From Welwitschia mirabilis (Eukaryota > Gnetophyta > Gnetopsida > Welwitschiales), in assembly GCA_051453625.1 (NCBI GenBank), contig JBOZIK010000001.1, positions 134,718,093 to 134,782,092 on the forward strand: a stretch of 64,000 bases of DNA. Reading direction: 5' to 3'. A program made the translations under genes and the position numbers. Position 1 is the first letter of the stretch. Each line of letters opens with the position of its first letter. The notes beneath the pieces were generated by a model. It saw nothing but the letters and a program-made list of their open reading frames with translations, was not told where the DNA came from and searched no databases. Below, one piece after another: positions 1 through 10,420 of the stretch.

Positions 1-3000
1 AGTTTCTTGCACCTATAAAAATACTTTTCATTCTACAAAGATCATATTAGTTTGACATCAATTGGCAAAAATAAAATTCTAATAGTTTCCATCCCACTTG
101 TCCTTGCTAGTAAAAATAAGCTACTCATAAATCCATCTAGCTAGACATACATCAAGGTTTTATGAAGTATTATAATCTTACAAATAAATCGAAAACTAAA
201 GTAAAAAGGCAATGCATTTTTTGAGTCAATCCTAAGCTAGGCAATGTGAAAGATGAAGCCTATTATGAAAAACTATAAAGATCCCTTTGCACCATATCAA
301 TTACACAACTAATGCATGCTATATTAACATTCTAAGGACTTGTGTGACATACTAAATAGATTCTCTATATCTTTTGAATTGTTTGTTAATGAATATTTCA
401 TACTTGTTGCATGAAATCTTAAGAAAGTAAGTCTTGCAGATGCACTAATGGAGCATTTTATTTTCATGTCATGATTGCAAAGAAGGGTCCAACATCTACT
501 ACATAAAACTTTCAAATAATTATTTGAAAGGTTGAGACCTGAAGCAATAATTAAAATTCTATGATAAGGAGGCTACAAGTAGGAATTGTGAATGAAACTA
601 GATGCATGTTTTCCTTAAAAAAAAAAGATAAGCCCATCCTTTTGGAATAAAGAATGATGTTCTTGTTTACCCTAAGAAACTAAAAGAGAATTTAGTGTCT
701 ACAAAGTATTCCATCCATTGAAAGAGATCTTGTAATTGCAAATTCCCTATAAATCTTAAGTAAGCTTGTTGCCTTAACAACAATGATCCTGTAATTACCA
801 TGGATGTCCATAGAAGGTAATTGTTTCCCACATTTTCTATTGAAAAACACAAAGGAAACTAGTTTCACTAAAAAGAAGGAAAAAGAAAAAGAAAACATAA
901 AAAATACAAAATTATGAAACACAAATTTGAATTGTCATGTTTCATGGATCAAATAAAGGTTCTAAGAAATTAAACTATATAAACCTGTTTTTTCTTAAAG
1001 ATTCAATCCAATGTTACTAATTGTAAGGATTAAAGAACTAAAAGGTCTTGATAACTTGATAATCCAATAGATGAGATAAAAAATGCAAATTATTTTCAAA
1101 ATCTCTTTTAGAAGAAGGGTTTTAAATAAGAAGAACTAATAACTAATATCTCTCATATTAAAGAGTGTTGAAGAAACATTAAATTTAAACACACACAAGG
1201 CTTTTAAGAAATCCTAACATCATTGGTAATGAAGAGGCATAACCCATAATAAATAACATGTAATAAGAAGATGAGCATTTCAAATCTCAATGGAACCTTA
1301 TCATGTTAGGTAAACTTAGATAGGATAAATAATAAAAACCATGAAAAATTAAGTTTGTACATGGGATTCTCATAAGAGAGTATAGGTAGTATCCTATCCT
1401 TGATTAGTAATCTAAAGGAAAAATATTAAAGTTTACTATAAGAACCCATTGATAATGATTATATATTTCTTTTATTACTTTCTTATTTTTTCTAATTCAT
1501 TTATCCTTCCATCATAAAATATTTTAATAAATACGACTTATAAAAAATTCACATTAATGAATTAAAATACTATTCAAAAAAGAAATTTATAAAAAAATAA
1601 GGAGATCAAGATTTTGCCAAAAGATAAAGATACCAGCCAATAAAGAAATTCACTACAAAAGAAGAATATCATGATTATGCGAGAAGTTAAAGTCACTATG
1701 ATATTGATATAATTCCCCTTAATTAAATAAGTTGAAAAACTTTCTCTTAAAGATCTTTAAAGACTATGATGATTAGTTATTAATATGAAGTTCGTGTCTA
1801 GCTAAAACCTACCTTCAACATATGTGATGAAAATGTAACATTCAAACTTAGAAATAATGACTAAGTATAATATGAGTCATTAAAATTTACTCCACCTTTA
1901 AAGGATGTATAATTGGGTAATATCAAAATGTTTTCTATGATTTATATTAAATGGAGTTGGGAACTACATGTTTTTACATATTTATTAACAAAGACTATGT
2001 AAGAACTAGTTGAGATATGGCTTATGATGCTTAGAAAAGTTTAACATCCTTGTATTAATTTCTATGAAACAAGAGCTTATGATGAATGAAAAATCAAAAC
2101 CAATACCATAAGAATACAGAAGAAATGCTTTGTATGATATGAAATTATTGATAAATCAATAATGTAGATAATTAAAGACTACATCTAAAATTCATAACTT
2201 GTTAAAATGGAGTTATTAATTAACCTACTCAATTACCTTATAAGTTTATACAAATAGTTGTAACTATTAAGAGAGTTATTAATAAATACGAAACTAAAGA
2301 ATTATGTGAATATAAACTTTTAGTTATAAGATGGTGATTACATTAATCCAAACTTAAGATTTATAGTAAAAAATTTTATATAAATAATTTATTTCTTTAT
2401 TTGGAATTCATGAGCTATAGATTTATAGTAATAGTTCACTATGAAAGTATGTACCATAATAATTAAAGCATTGGTTTGTTACGTGCAACTATAATAGAGG
2501 TAGGATAAGTAAAGAAGAAGAGATCGAAAAATTTCAAGGTATGAAAAAACTAAGTTAACTACTAATATAAACTCTTAATAAAGAATAATATGGTGAATAG
2601 TTTATAATTAATTCCTAATGATTACTAGGATACAATTGGGATATAATGGATCATTATGTGACATATTTTATAGGAGGTTTTTTATGTTAATTTCTTAAAT
2701 CTTATTGTGCATTTAATATGTTTTTATATATTTACCATAAATAATTTTTATTATAAAGAGTTAATTTTTTCTTTATTTTGATCAAGAAATTACATACAAT
2801 TTAAAGTTAACTAATAAAGTCTTTAAAGTATGCATAAAACTACAATACGAATTATTGAAGCTTTCTTTTTACTAGTTATAGTTTTATTAAAGCTTCCTTT
2901 TTACTAGTTATAGTTTATTATTCTCCTTTAAACTTGGAAATATGTTTCTTTCTTCATAATTGTTAACTTGGAAATATTGTAGTTTTTGATTTTGATAAAT

Positions 3001-3930
3001 ATCTAAATTTTAAACTCATTTAAGTCTATTTAATATGAAGAATTGAAATGAAATACATTATTAGTTATTAATACTTTTTATCTAGCACTATTAATCTAAA
3101 ACAATTCCCTTTAAAAAACTAAAACTTCTTGTCTTAGGTGTCAAATTATTAATCATTAAGATCTTTAAGCAATTATTCTTTAATTTTCTTATACTTAATA
3201 AGTTTAACATTCAATCTCTAATATCTTGATGAAGAAACGCTTAACTCTCAAAAAAAAAAAAAGAAAGTTTATTGGATTTAAGAAGGTGATGGAATTTTTT
3301 TTCCCCCTTTAGATCAAAACTATATGTATGCTAAAAAGAGGGGAAAATACACTAGTTTGATTCTTTTCTTAAAAGAAAGGAAAAAAGAAAAATTACTATA
3401 GAATTTTAAAATAACTTAGTAGCTAATCCAAAACATAAATTACTAACATGGATAATAGTTTCTTTAATAAATAGACATTTACAAGATTTCAAATTGTCAT
3501 TTATTGGAAAGTAATGAAAGCTTTATTTAAAATAAATCCTAATAAATTCTAAGGCTAGACTATTTTCTTACTAATTTTTTAGTGTTATTAAGATATTATT
3601 AAGAGATATTTTAGCTTCCTTTTTATAGTTATAAAATTCCAAATAAATGTTAAAGGATTTTTCATTTATTTAGATAGCTTAAAATCAAATAAAGTAAAAG
3701 CTAATAATATTTAAAATCTCAGACTAATAATTTTATGAAATAGGATTATAGAATAATGTAAAACTTTCTCATAAAAAATTGAAAATTATTCTTCTATTTT
3801 TAATGTTAGATTCATAAGAAGACCTTGTTAAGGAAAGAAATATTTTAGATTAGTTAATTTTAGTTCATGAGATCTTTCACTTAGCTATCAAATAATAAAT
3901 ATGTAATGTGACATTCATATTATATATAAG
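1..3930. other. AT-rich region without recognisable gene
   Basis: Both strands were read for protein motifs, LTR ends and PBS sites, and nothing could be assigned. Only short frames (61-76 codons, minus strand, around 320-920) occur, and none shows a family motif. Poly-purine runs (for example near 870-900) and A/T homopolymers are frequent. Likely very old transposon debris or intergenic DNA; this is inference. Confidence 0.5.
2858..2921. repeat. 32-bp tandem duplication
   Basis: Two adjacent copies of a 32-bp unit beginning AAGCTTTCTTTTTACTAG and AAGCTTCCTTTTTACTAG. The second starts 32 bp after the first and differs at one position in that stretch. It is an isolated local duplication with no coding content. 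Confidence 0.8.
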
Positions 3931-4097
3931 TGTTGCAAGACAAATTGACCATATTTAACATCATGTTTGTAGTGTGTTTATTGGTCCTTATTACATTTTT
4001 AATGCTTCAAGTAACCACTTTTGATGTTAAAGGCTAAATGTAAAGAATTAAAAATCATATGGATGAAAATGGAGTAATTATGAATAATTTGAGAAAG

Positions 4098-4221
4098 ACA
4101 TGTGGTAATGACATGTGGCAGTGCCATGTGGTAGTGACATGTGGCAATGACATATGATAGTGACATGTGGTAATGACATATGACATTGGCATGTGACAAT
4201 GACATGTAGTAGTGACATGAT
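4098..4221 (+). repeat. 13-bp minisatellite in LTR-A U3
   Basis: About ten head-to-tail copies of the 13-mer ACATGTGGYARTG (for example ACATGTGGTAATG, ACATGTGGCAGTG), some decayed to ACATATG. Each unit carries the palindrome ACATGT and the E-box CATGTG. The same array occurs in LTR-C and LTR-D but not in LTR-B. Because 13 is not a multiple of 3 and the unit has no stop on the minus strand, it produces a spurious His/Met/Cys-rich frame. Confidence 0.92.
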
Positions 4222-4312
4222 ATTAACATTAAAGAGATGATAATAGCATCAATTGGTAAAGGCATCATGATCCAATGGTGAAGTGTTTGACTCATCATGA
4301 CAAATTACACCT

Positions 4313-4490
4313 CATCAAGAAGACATTCCACATAATCAAGAAGATGTTACATCAAGAAGACATGTAAAAGAAGATATTATGTCAAAAGATATCACATAAA
4401 CAATACATTACACAAAGAAGACATTACATCAAGAAGATGTTACATTAAGATGAGATGTCAAAGAATATGTTACATGAAGAAGAAATTACA
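4313..4490 (+). repeat. Second short-period array in LTR-A U3
   Basis: Irregular repeats of roughly ATCAAGAAGACATTAC (about 15-17 bp), about ten units, directly downstream of the 13-bp array. Equivalent arrays occur in LTR-C (about 33660-33910) and LTR-D (about 63272-63462, reverse), with only two or three units in LTR-B (about 23430-23480). Confidence 0.8.
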
Positions 4491-4557
4491 AAATTAGTGA
4501 TATAATCAATCTTGATCTAGTACTCCTCTGTGGTAACTTGAATAATTAATCCAAACC

Positions 4558-4566
4558 TATAAACAT
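4558..4566 (+). promoter_or_regulatory. TATA-like box of LTR-A
   Basis: CTATAAACA aligns with CTATAAATA in LTR-C (33989) and ATTATAAATA in LTR-B (23757). It lies about 540 bp before the LTR end, so it is the probable RNA polymerase II core promoter of the family, mutated here. Confidence 0.6.
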
Positions 4567-5114
4567 CCATATTAGGTTTGCCATTTACTTGTTTTTTATG
4601 CACCAAAATTTTTTATAACATTGAAATATTTTGGGTAAAGAATCCATCCTAGTTATAGAGGAAGACATGTTTTGGTGTTGCATCATGCCTATGTCATTAA
4701 GGAGATTTATCTTTATACATGGATGTGTAAACACTATGATTAATGAATATTATTTTTTTTTCAAATCTCTTTCTTATGTTCTATAAATGTTATGCTGAAA
4801 TTAAGTTTAATTGTAATTTCTAATATAGTGTATGAGAGCCAACTTAGATGATAATAAGTTGGTAAACTTGATTAGTGACTGCATTCAAAATGCATCTCAT
4901 CTTTACATGTATTTATTAGATTGTATTTATTATTGTGTTTTCATTTCATTTATCATTTTGCAATTAGAATAAAATAGAATCTCAATTTCTTTCTAATTTA
5001 ATCTTCCAAATGTACTTCTAAATTTCTTTCTAGAATATGATATTCGAGATGAATCCCTATATTAGTGTGTTTTATATCTAAAGAAAAAAAAACACATTTC
5101 ACACCACATCAAAT

Positions 5115-5132
5115 TGGTGTTGTTACCAAGAA
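5115..5132 (+). other. Primer-binding site, decayed (tRNA-Asp type)
   Basis: TGGTGTTGTTACCAAGAA corresponds to the plant Athila-type PBS TGGCGCCGTTGCCGGGGA, complementary to the 3' end of tRNA-Asp. All differences are C-to-T or G-to-A transitions. It is 18 bp after the end of LTR-A. Confidence 0.85.
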
Positions 5133-5809
5133 GGAGTTCAAAGAAGTTTTGAAGATTGACTGTCATTGCATAAGTAACTAATTTAATTTCAAGTTATTTA
5201 CTTATGTAATATGTACATGTAATTTTTCATTTTGTTAGGCTAGTTTATACTCTTACTTTCTAATTTTAGATTTCTTTTTAAATTTCTATTATTTTTAATT
5301 TTTATTTAAAGTTAAAAACTACCAGAATTTTCAACAAACTTGGTCTACAATTTTTGCTTTATGTAATCTAACTAATTATCACATCTGCTATTAATAAAAC
5401 CTCATTTTTACACTTCATGTGAACTAGAAGGGATTTTTCCACTTGAATGTAAAGAAATTTATTAAACATTTTTATAAAAATTCTAGGAAATAATAATAAA
5501 AGAGAAGCACCAAAAGGAGAAGCAATTTATGAGGAAAACAATTAAAGAAGAGTTAGTGGATTTTAATTTAAAAAATTGAGATGAGGAAGATTCATTTCAA
5601 TCTAAAATATAAGAAGATAATTATTCTGCTTTTTATATTTCTAAAATTAATTTGTTTCATAAAAGATCTTTGTCTTTAAGTTCCTCTAAAGAACCTACTT
5701 CTTAAAGCTTTTTTCCTTGTAAATAACTGATCATGTTAGCCTTTACTTCTACTTCTATTCTATTACATTAACACTCAAGCACATGATAATGCAAATAAAA
5801 GGAGAGATT
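5133..5809 (+). other. 5' UTR and gag leader of element 1
   Basis: Non-coding leader after the PBS. The block GTAACTAATTT with ATTTACTTATGTA (5172-5210) matches the same position in element 2 (24450-24485). A short T-rich stretch (5220-5310) corresponds to one unit of the array that is expanded to about ten units in element 2. From about 5500 the sequence parallels element 2 from 25790 (shared ACAATTAAAGAAG), probably the decayed N-terminus of gag. Confidence 0.6.
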
Positions 5810-6270
5810 AAAAACACTTTTGACCTATCCACTTAAGATGATGTGGAACTTAAAAACCTACAATCCTCTTCTGCCTTCTTAGAAGAGGACAAAAAAACCT
5901 TTTAAACACTTAGTTAAAATAGAATAACTCATTATTACCTTAGGAAATGTAAAAAATAAGACAATTCATAGGACATACATGATCATTTTCCCTTTCATCC
6001 TTAGAAGTAAGGCTAAACATTGGTTGATAACTATCCCCTACGAAAGCCTTAAACTTGGAGTTAAGTTTAAGATGCCTTCATACAATGGTTCATGAGTAAA
6101 TTAATCATGAAAAAAAAATAATAAAAGATGTCAACTTTTCACAACAACATTATGATAATTATGGTGGAAATTTACTCAACTTAACTTGGATGATGCATTG
6201 AAACTCTTAAAAGGATTAGTACAAACTAGTCAAATATAGCCTAAACTAATCCTAAGGAAAGTAGAACTAT
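5810..6270 (+). pseudogene. gag (Retrotrans_gag domain) remnant, element 1
   Basis: The clearest part is at 5979-6042, which translates as MIIFPFILRSKAKHWLITIP. This matches the core of plant Ty3 gag (pattern LFPFSLKDxAKxWL) and aligns with MIIFPFTLKDEVKNWLKTI in element 2 at 26281. Upstream, DVELKNLQS (about 5838) matches DVDLKNLP of element 2. Gag is the capsid protein that packages element RNA. Several stops and frame changes break the frame on both sides, so no product is expected. Limits are approximate. Confidence 0.78.
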
Positions 6271-7239
6271 AGGACAAATGTTAAGAAACATCTAGAAAGT
6301 ACAACATGAAGAGAAACATATCCTTAGAAACCTAATTCAAGATCTTACCAAAACTTTAAAATGCTATACCATGGCCTGAGCTAATGTAAAAATGTTAGAT
6401 TAATAACCTCAACCTCCAATTCCTTACTTTCATTATGGAATATGTGAAGAAAATTACCATTACATCAATAATTTTCCTACCTTACGAACATGTATAGATC
6501 CAATAACCAACAATTATAGGCATGAAATAATGAATTACAACCAACCTTTAAATCCTGTTTTAAAAATAGATATAATATAATCCACTTTTAGCCAAATAAC
6601 TTTTAGACCAACTCTCTTGACAACATTAAGAATGATTCTCTTAGAAAGTCAATTGATGAATTGAAAAAAATGCAAGAGGCCATCAATAGAAAATTATAGG
6701 CCACTAGGAAGAATATGAAAAACCTTATAGAAATATTTCAATAAACCATCTTAGAAAATCGAATACCTCAAGTCTTCTTTTCAACATAAATGATTCCTAA
6801 TCCAAATAATGTTTAAAAGAATTGAAAGATTGTAATAAGAAGTTAATATGATATAACTTCCAATAAGGTAGTCCCCACTTCTTAAAATGAAGAAAATAAA
6901 ATCCTTGATGATGACATCGTGATTCTTGATCAACCTAGTTTTTATTTAGCTTCTAAATAAAAATATGACCACAATAAAACCTATGATAACATCGGAAATA
7001 AACCCAAAACTCCTTAGCTAAAAGAATTAAAGACTAATTCTAACTATATTAATTATCTTAATTCAATTATATAAGATGTAAAAATCAATCTCATTTTTTG
7101 GAAAATAATGCAAGATAATCCTTTAGTCAAGATAAAATTAAAAAAATCATACCAGGTAGAGTATTCATATCTTAATCTCTTTTTAGCTTACTAGCATAAA
7201 AATGTTCAAAATCAAAGACCAAGGAGTTATCATAGATAA
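6271..7239 (+). other. Degraded gag C-terminus to protease spacer, element 1
   Basis: No clean domain is visible. Segments parallel element 2 (for example the Leu/Asn-rich stretch near 6600-6700 versus 27060-27180, and the Asp-rich stretch 6900-6960 versus 27380-27440), so this is the same gag-pol spacer, broken by many stops. A CCHC zinc knuckle was looked for and not found. Confidence 0.55.
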
Positions 7240-7450
7240 TCTTATCTTGGAAAGGAGAAAAAAATTAAGAAATCACTGATAGACATAGGAGCTAGTGTCA
7301 ATATTATGCCATTTCATATTTGCAAAAAGTTTGATCTAGAAAATAGGATTGAATCAAGAACAATTATGTTGGAACTAGTTGATGTAACTCTTAGAAAACA
7401 AAGTAAAGTTATTAAGGATCTAACCTATTAATTGAAGAAGCCGTTTATCC
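7240..7450 (+). pseudogene. Retropepsin-like protease remnant, element 1
   Basis: Translates to KKSLIDIGASVNIMPFHI followed by KKFDLENRIE. This is the plant Ty3 aspartic protease signature (usually LxDLGASVNxMPxSVxxKLGL), with the catalytic Asp at 7282-7284 and the DIGA motif intact. The frame stays open for about 60 codons and includes MLELVDVTLRK, the usual strand after the active site. In a live element this enzyme matures Gag-Pol. The flanking stops make it non-functional. Confidence 0.88.
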
Positions 7451-7599
7451 TATAGTTGTGGTCATTTCTAATATAGAACACAATGGAGAATACCATTTAC
7501 CCTTCAAAAGAACATTTTGTAAAATAGTCCATTGCATTATTAACACATAAACCAATATGATGGAATGCTATATAGGAAATAAGAAATTCCCTATTAGAG

Positions 7600-8050
7600 T
7601 TTTTGATGTGGCTAAGAAAGAATGGGAGAAGATTCTAATCTTAAGTAATAAATTAGACCCTCCATGATTATTCAACACCACCTTTTAGAATAAAAATCCT
7701 TACTTTGCATAACTCAACTTTATTTGATAATCTTGAAGAACGTGAAGAAATATTAGAAAGTTTTAATTTTTCTAGTCCATGTAATCTCAATAATAATCTC
7801 TTAAGAAATCACTGGAATGAGGAAATAAATGCAAACTTTATGTCCCTCATTAGTCATTATGTTCATAACGTTAAAACCATTGAAAAGCTCTTACATTAAA
7901 ATGAAATTTCAACAATAATAGAGGATAATTATAATTTGAAACTTAAAGAATTACCAAATGGATTGAAATACATTTTTTTAAATAATTCCCTTTAGAAACC
8001 CTTGATTATTAATGTATGTATTCATCCTTTTCAAGAAGAATTATTACTTT
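7600..8050 (+). pseudogene. PR-RT linker of pol, element 1
   Basis: Contains the longest uninterrupted stretch of this element (frame 7705-7899, including LFDNLEEREEILESFNFS). It aligns with element 2 at 28173-28451 (LFDDPIESEEILRSLNFS). The acidic, Asn-rich linker between protease and RT is typical of Athila/Tat pol. It has no catalytic role and is recognisable mainly by comparing the two elements. Confidence 0.65.
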
Positions 8051-8164
8051 AACTTTTGAATTTTAAAATCTATCCTTTTTGTTAAACTAACAAAGACCTT
8101 TTAGCCATTTATTCTTTTATTATTTAATATAAAATTTGTTTGGAAGACAATTGCTAAAACCATT

Positions 8165-8640
8165 AGATAATAAAAAAGGAGGCTTAACCCTACCCGTAAG
8201 TATATAGTTAAGGAAGAGATCATAAAACTTATAGATGTAGGAATGATTTATACTATTTCTAATACTTAATGGGTTAGTCCTATTACTGTAGTACCTAAAA
8301 AGGGTAGAAATAGATGAGTTTGCAGTAATTTTAGGAAGGCCTCTTCCTCATCATTTCTAGATCAAATTATTAATAGGATTCAAGGCCATGCATATTGTTA
8401 ATTTTTTGATAGATATAATGGTTACAATCAAGTATTCATAGCCAATGAAGATATAGCAAAAGCAACTTTCACCTCCCATTTTGATACGTTTTCCTTTACA
8501 AGAATGCCCTTTAGTTTACGTAATGCACATGTATCCTTTCAAAGAGTCATGAAGAATATCTTTTTTGAAAAAAAATCTTCATGGATGATGTTTTTATTTT
8601 TGTTAATTCATTTAAGAAAACTTTAGAGATATTCAAAAAA
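8165..8640 (+). pseudogene. Reverse transcriptase remnant, element 1
   Basis: Starts RRLNPTRKYIVKEEIIKLID, then WVSPITVVPKKG, a collapsed version of the WRVCIDYRKLN block, FLDQIINRIQGHAYC, YNGYNQVFIANED, TFSFTRMPFSLRNAHVSFQR and finally MDD with VFIFVNSF (8581 onward). These are ordered plant Ty3 RT motifs (MPFGLCNAPATFQR, FMDDFSVFG). About ten residues between the R-VC and FLDQ blocks are missing compared with the family. Stops replace Gln or Trp at several family positions. The gap begins just after the catalytic Asp-Asp. Confidence 0.92.
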
Positions 8641-8662
8641 ATCATTAACCAATGCATAAAAA

Positions 8663-8762
8663 NNNNNNNNNNNNNNNNNNNNNNNNNNNNNNNNNNNNNN
8701 NNNNNNNNNNNNNNNNNNNNNNNNNNNNNNNNNNNNNNNNNNNNNNNNNNNNNNNNNNNNNN
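8663..8762. other. Assembly gap (100 N)
   Basis: Exactly 100 N, a size commonly used for gaps of unknown length. It hides the junction between element 1 RT and the minus-strand LINE, so frames drawn across it are meaningless. Confidence 0.98.
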
Positions 8763-8949
8763 TTTGATTTCATCCTTTCTTTTAGAACTAGAAGGAAGAA
8801 AGACGAGATATTAACTCTTTGCCTTATGTCTAATTCTTTAAAAAAGACAAAATGAATACTTGTGAGTTTAAAAATGCATCTAGATTGTATAAAGTATCTG
8901 TTTACCATTTTTTATCCTAGACCCCATAGGGGTAGTAGGGCATTTCTGC

Positions 8950-9559
8950 ATAGGTGACAATTTGAAAGCTTAGGGATACCTACTAGGAAGAAATGATGAG
9001 CTTTTTCTATCTCCTAGCACTAATAGTAATTTTTTCTCCATCCACTAGCATCTCGAAATATCCTGTCAATGCGTCCTTTATGAGTTGGATTCTCACTCTC
9101 TTGAATTTCATTAAGACACCTTTTCAATTCCTGAAAAAGGGGGTGATATTCCTCTTTGACTCCTCTTTTAGTTTCTACAGGAGGGCTCCCATTCTATCAC
9201 TTGCACTTTATACCAAAGTTCTAGGTAAGCTTCAAAGAGAACTAGTGTCTCTAATTCAAAGAAGGGAGATATAGCCATGATTGCCCTAATTTTAGAAGAA
9301 TACCATTTTAAAATAAAGTTTGTATTTGTAGGAAGGAGAAGAGGGATGTTACCAAAAATAATCTGATTGCGGATCTTTCAAATTTGCTAGTGTATTAAAT
9401 GCAACCCCTTTTTCTGTTATCTTCTATGTCTTTTTCTTACAGTGTAGTAATTATTCATTAATGCAACAAGATGTTTGCTTCAGGTACACTCCTTAAATAA
9501 TTGGTTAGTAATATATTCATTTCTTTGGTAGTGGGATAGATTAATAAAACCTAGATATC
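8950..9559 (-). other. LINE 3' region, poorly conserved
   Basis: On the minus strand the frame contains FQELKRCLNEIQESENPTHK and RIFRDASGWRKN (about 9140-9010), which I could not assign to a LINE domain. It has fewer A/T runs than its surroundings. It may be the LINE C-terminal part or a separate fragment. Confidence 0.35.
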
Positions 9560-9829
9560 CTGCTTAATTAAATTATCTCTAGTTGGAATCCTATTTTAAG
9601 CAATAGCCAAGAAAATATTTTGATTTTATCAAGTATATTTTCTTTTTAAAGTTCTTTTATCCCTTAAATATTTTTGTACTTTTTGATTAAAATGGATTTG
9701 GCCATGACTTCAAAAGTGGTATCATGTTATTAAGTTCTTGGTAGAAGCTTACTAGGTGTTATCAAAGGTAAGACTGCCCTTTCTTACTGTCTCATAGTTC
9801 ATAGTTATATCTGATTAGATTGGTCTAAT

Positions 9830-10110
9830 CTCCAGATGCTTTTAGGTGAGCAATGATATTCCATTTGCAAAGGGAAATTTTATTTTTATCATTTTCTCCT
9901 AACCAAATAAATTTTTTGATCATTCTGTTCATTTTCTTGATAATGTTCTTTTGGATGGATGGGGGTAATAAAAGCTGAGGCCTTATTGTCTGAGACTTTA
10001 GCTTTCTATAAAATACTTATATCTAGTGTCATTAATCTTCAAGAAGAATTTAACTGAGACTTGTATGTCTATCCATAGGTTTACCATGTCCTCCGTAAAG
10101 TTAGGATTCC
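9830..10110 (-). pseudogene. LINE RT C-terminal and post-RT region
   Basis: The minus-strand translation contains VSVKFFLKIN, a decayed GLRQ motif, then KMNRMIKKFIWLGE and NKISLCKWNII. The last two blocks match the segment after the catalytic palm in plant LINEs (KIxKxxRxFLWxG, KIxLVxWxxIC). The expected FADD box between GLRQ and KMNRM is absent, so an internal deletion of roughly 200 codons is likely. Confidence 0.7.
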
Positions 10111-10139
10111 TAGGAATGAATCCTAACACACTCTAGCTA

Positions 10140-10420
10140 ACTATGTTATAGGCCTTAGCTATATCGATCTTGGTAAGAATTAGAGGAAGTTTATGATTTT
10201 TAATGAAATGTATAACTTCATGAGTAAGTAAAATTTGATCTCATATGTACCTAGAGCAGATGAAACCAACTTGGTTTAGAGTTACCTAGGATAATAGGGG
10301 GACGATATGACCAACTATTATCTTTTAAAAAATCTTGTAAAGTACATTACATATTTCAATTAGTCTATAATCCCTTGGGATACCGATATTTATTTTCTTT
10401 AAAATAAGGACTATTCTAGT
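10140..10420 (-). pseudogene. LINE reverse transcriptase, fingers/palm
   Basis: The minus-strand translation reads NQTRIVLILKK, IPRDYRLIEICNVLYKIF, KIIVGHIVPLLS, LNQVGFICSRYI, DQILLTHEVIHFIKN and LILTKIDIAKAYN. It is nearly continuous with the plant L1 RT consensus (RPISLCNVLYKIISK, NQSGFIxGRxIxDNILLxHE, KxDxxKAYDxV). Three in-frame stops occur, one exactly where Arg is expected (CGA to TGA before DQILL). This is the core of the enzyme that carries out target-primed reverse transcription. Confidence 0.93.

Larger units (their letters stand above)
3931..5096 (+). repeat. LTR-A, 5' LTR of element 1
   Basis: Starts TGTTGCAAGAC and ends near ACACA, 18 bp before the PBS. It aligns along its length with LTR-C (33267) and with the reverse complement of LTR-D (63844): shared blocks include CATATTTAACATCATG at the start, two short-period arrays in U3, a TATA-like CTATAAACA at 4558-4566, GGATGTG near 4723, and TAGTGTGTTTTAT close to the 3' end. 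Because a PBS follows directly, this is a 5' LTR. The exact 3' end is uncertain by about 10 bp. Confidence 0.85.
3931..8662 (+). mobile_element. Ty3/gypsy element 1, 5' part, Athila/Tat-like, degenerate
   Basis: In plus-strand order: a 1.17-kb LTR (LTR-A), a decayed tRNA-Asp-type primer-binding site, a UTR, gag, protease with an Asp-Ile-Gly-Ala active site, a PR-RT linker, and the start of reverse transcriptase up to the FMDD-like motif, where a 100-N gap interrupts it. RNase H, integrase and the 3' LTR are not visible after the gap; a minus-strand LINE is found there instead. The order and motifs match plant Athila/Tat Ty3 elements and closely parallel element 2 at 23.3-34.5 kb. Stops and frameshifts are scattered throughout, so it cannot be autonomous. 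Whether the LINE interrupted it or a deletion removed its 3' half is hidden by the gap. Confidence 0.88.

Noticed and set aside
3999-4298. Minus-strand 99-codon frame rich in His, Cys and Met (repeated CHYHMSLPHVIT), looking like a metal-binding repeat protein; similar frames at 33363-33600 and 63537-63749.
   Set aside because: It is the translation of the 13-bp LTR minisatellite. The period is not a multiple of 3 and the unit has no stop in the frames concerned, so several frames are open together. No start context or conservation beyond the repeat.
8581-8908. Frames drawn across the N gap at 8663-8762, both strands.
   Set aside because: They include unknown bases; only the first few residues (MDDVFIF, element 1 RT) are meaningful. 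The same applies to frames across 30151-30160 and 60685-60784.
9001-9274. Plus-strand 93-codon hydrophobic frame at 8993-9274.
   Set aside because: It lies within the LINE region, whose coding strand is minus. No plus-strand motif supports it.
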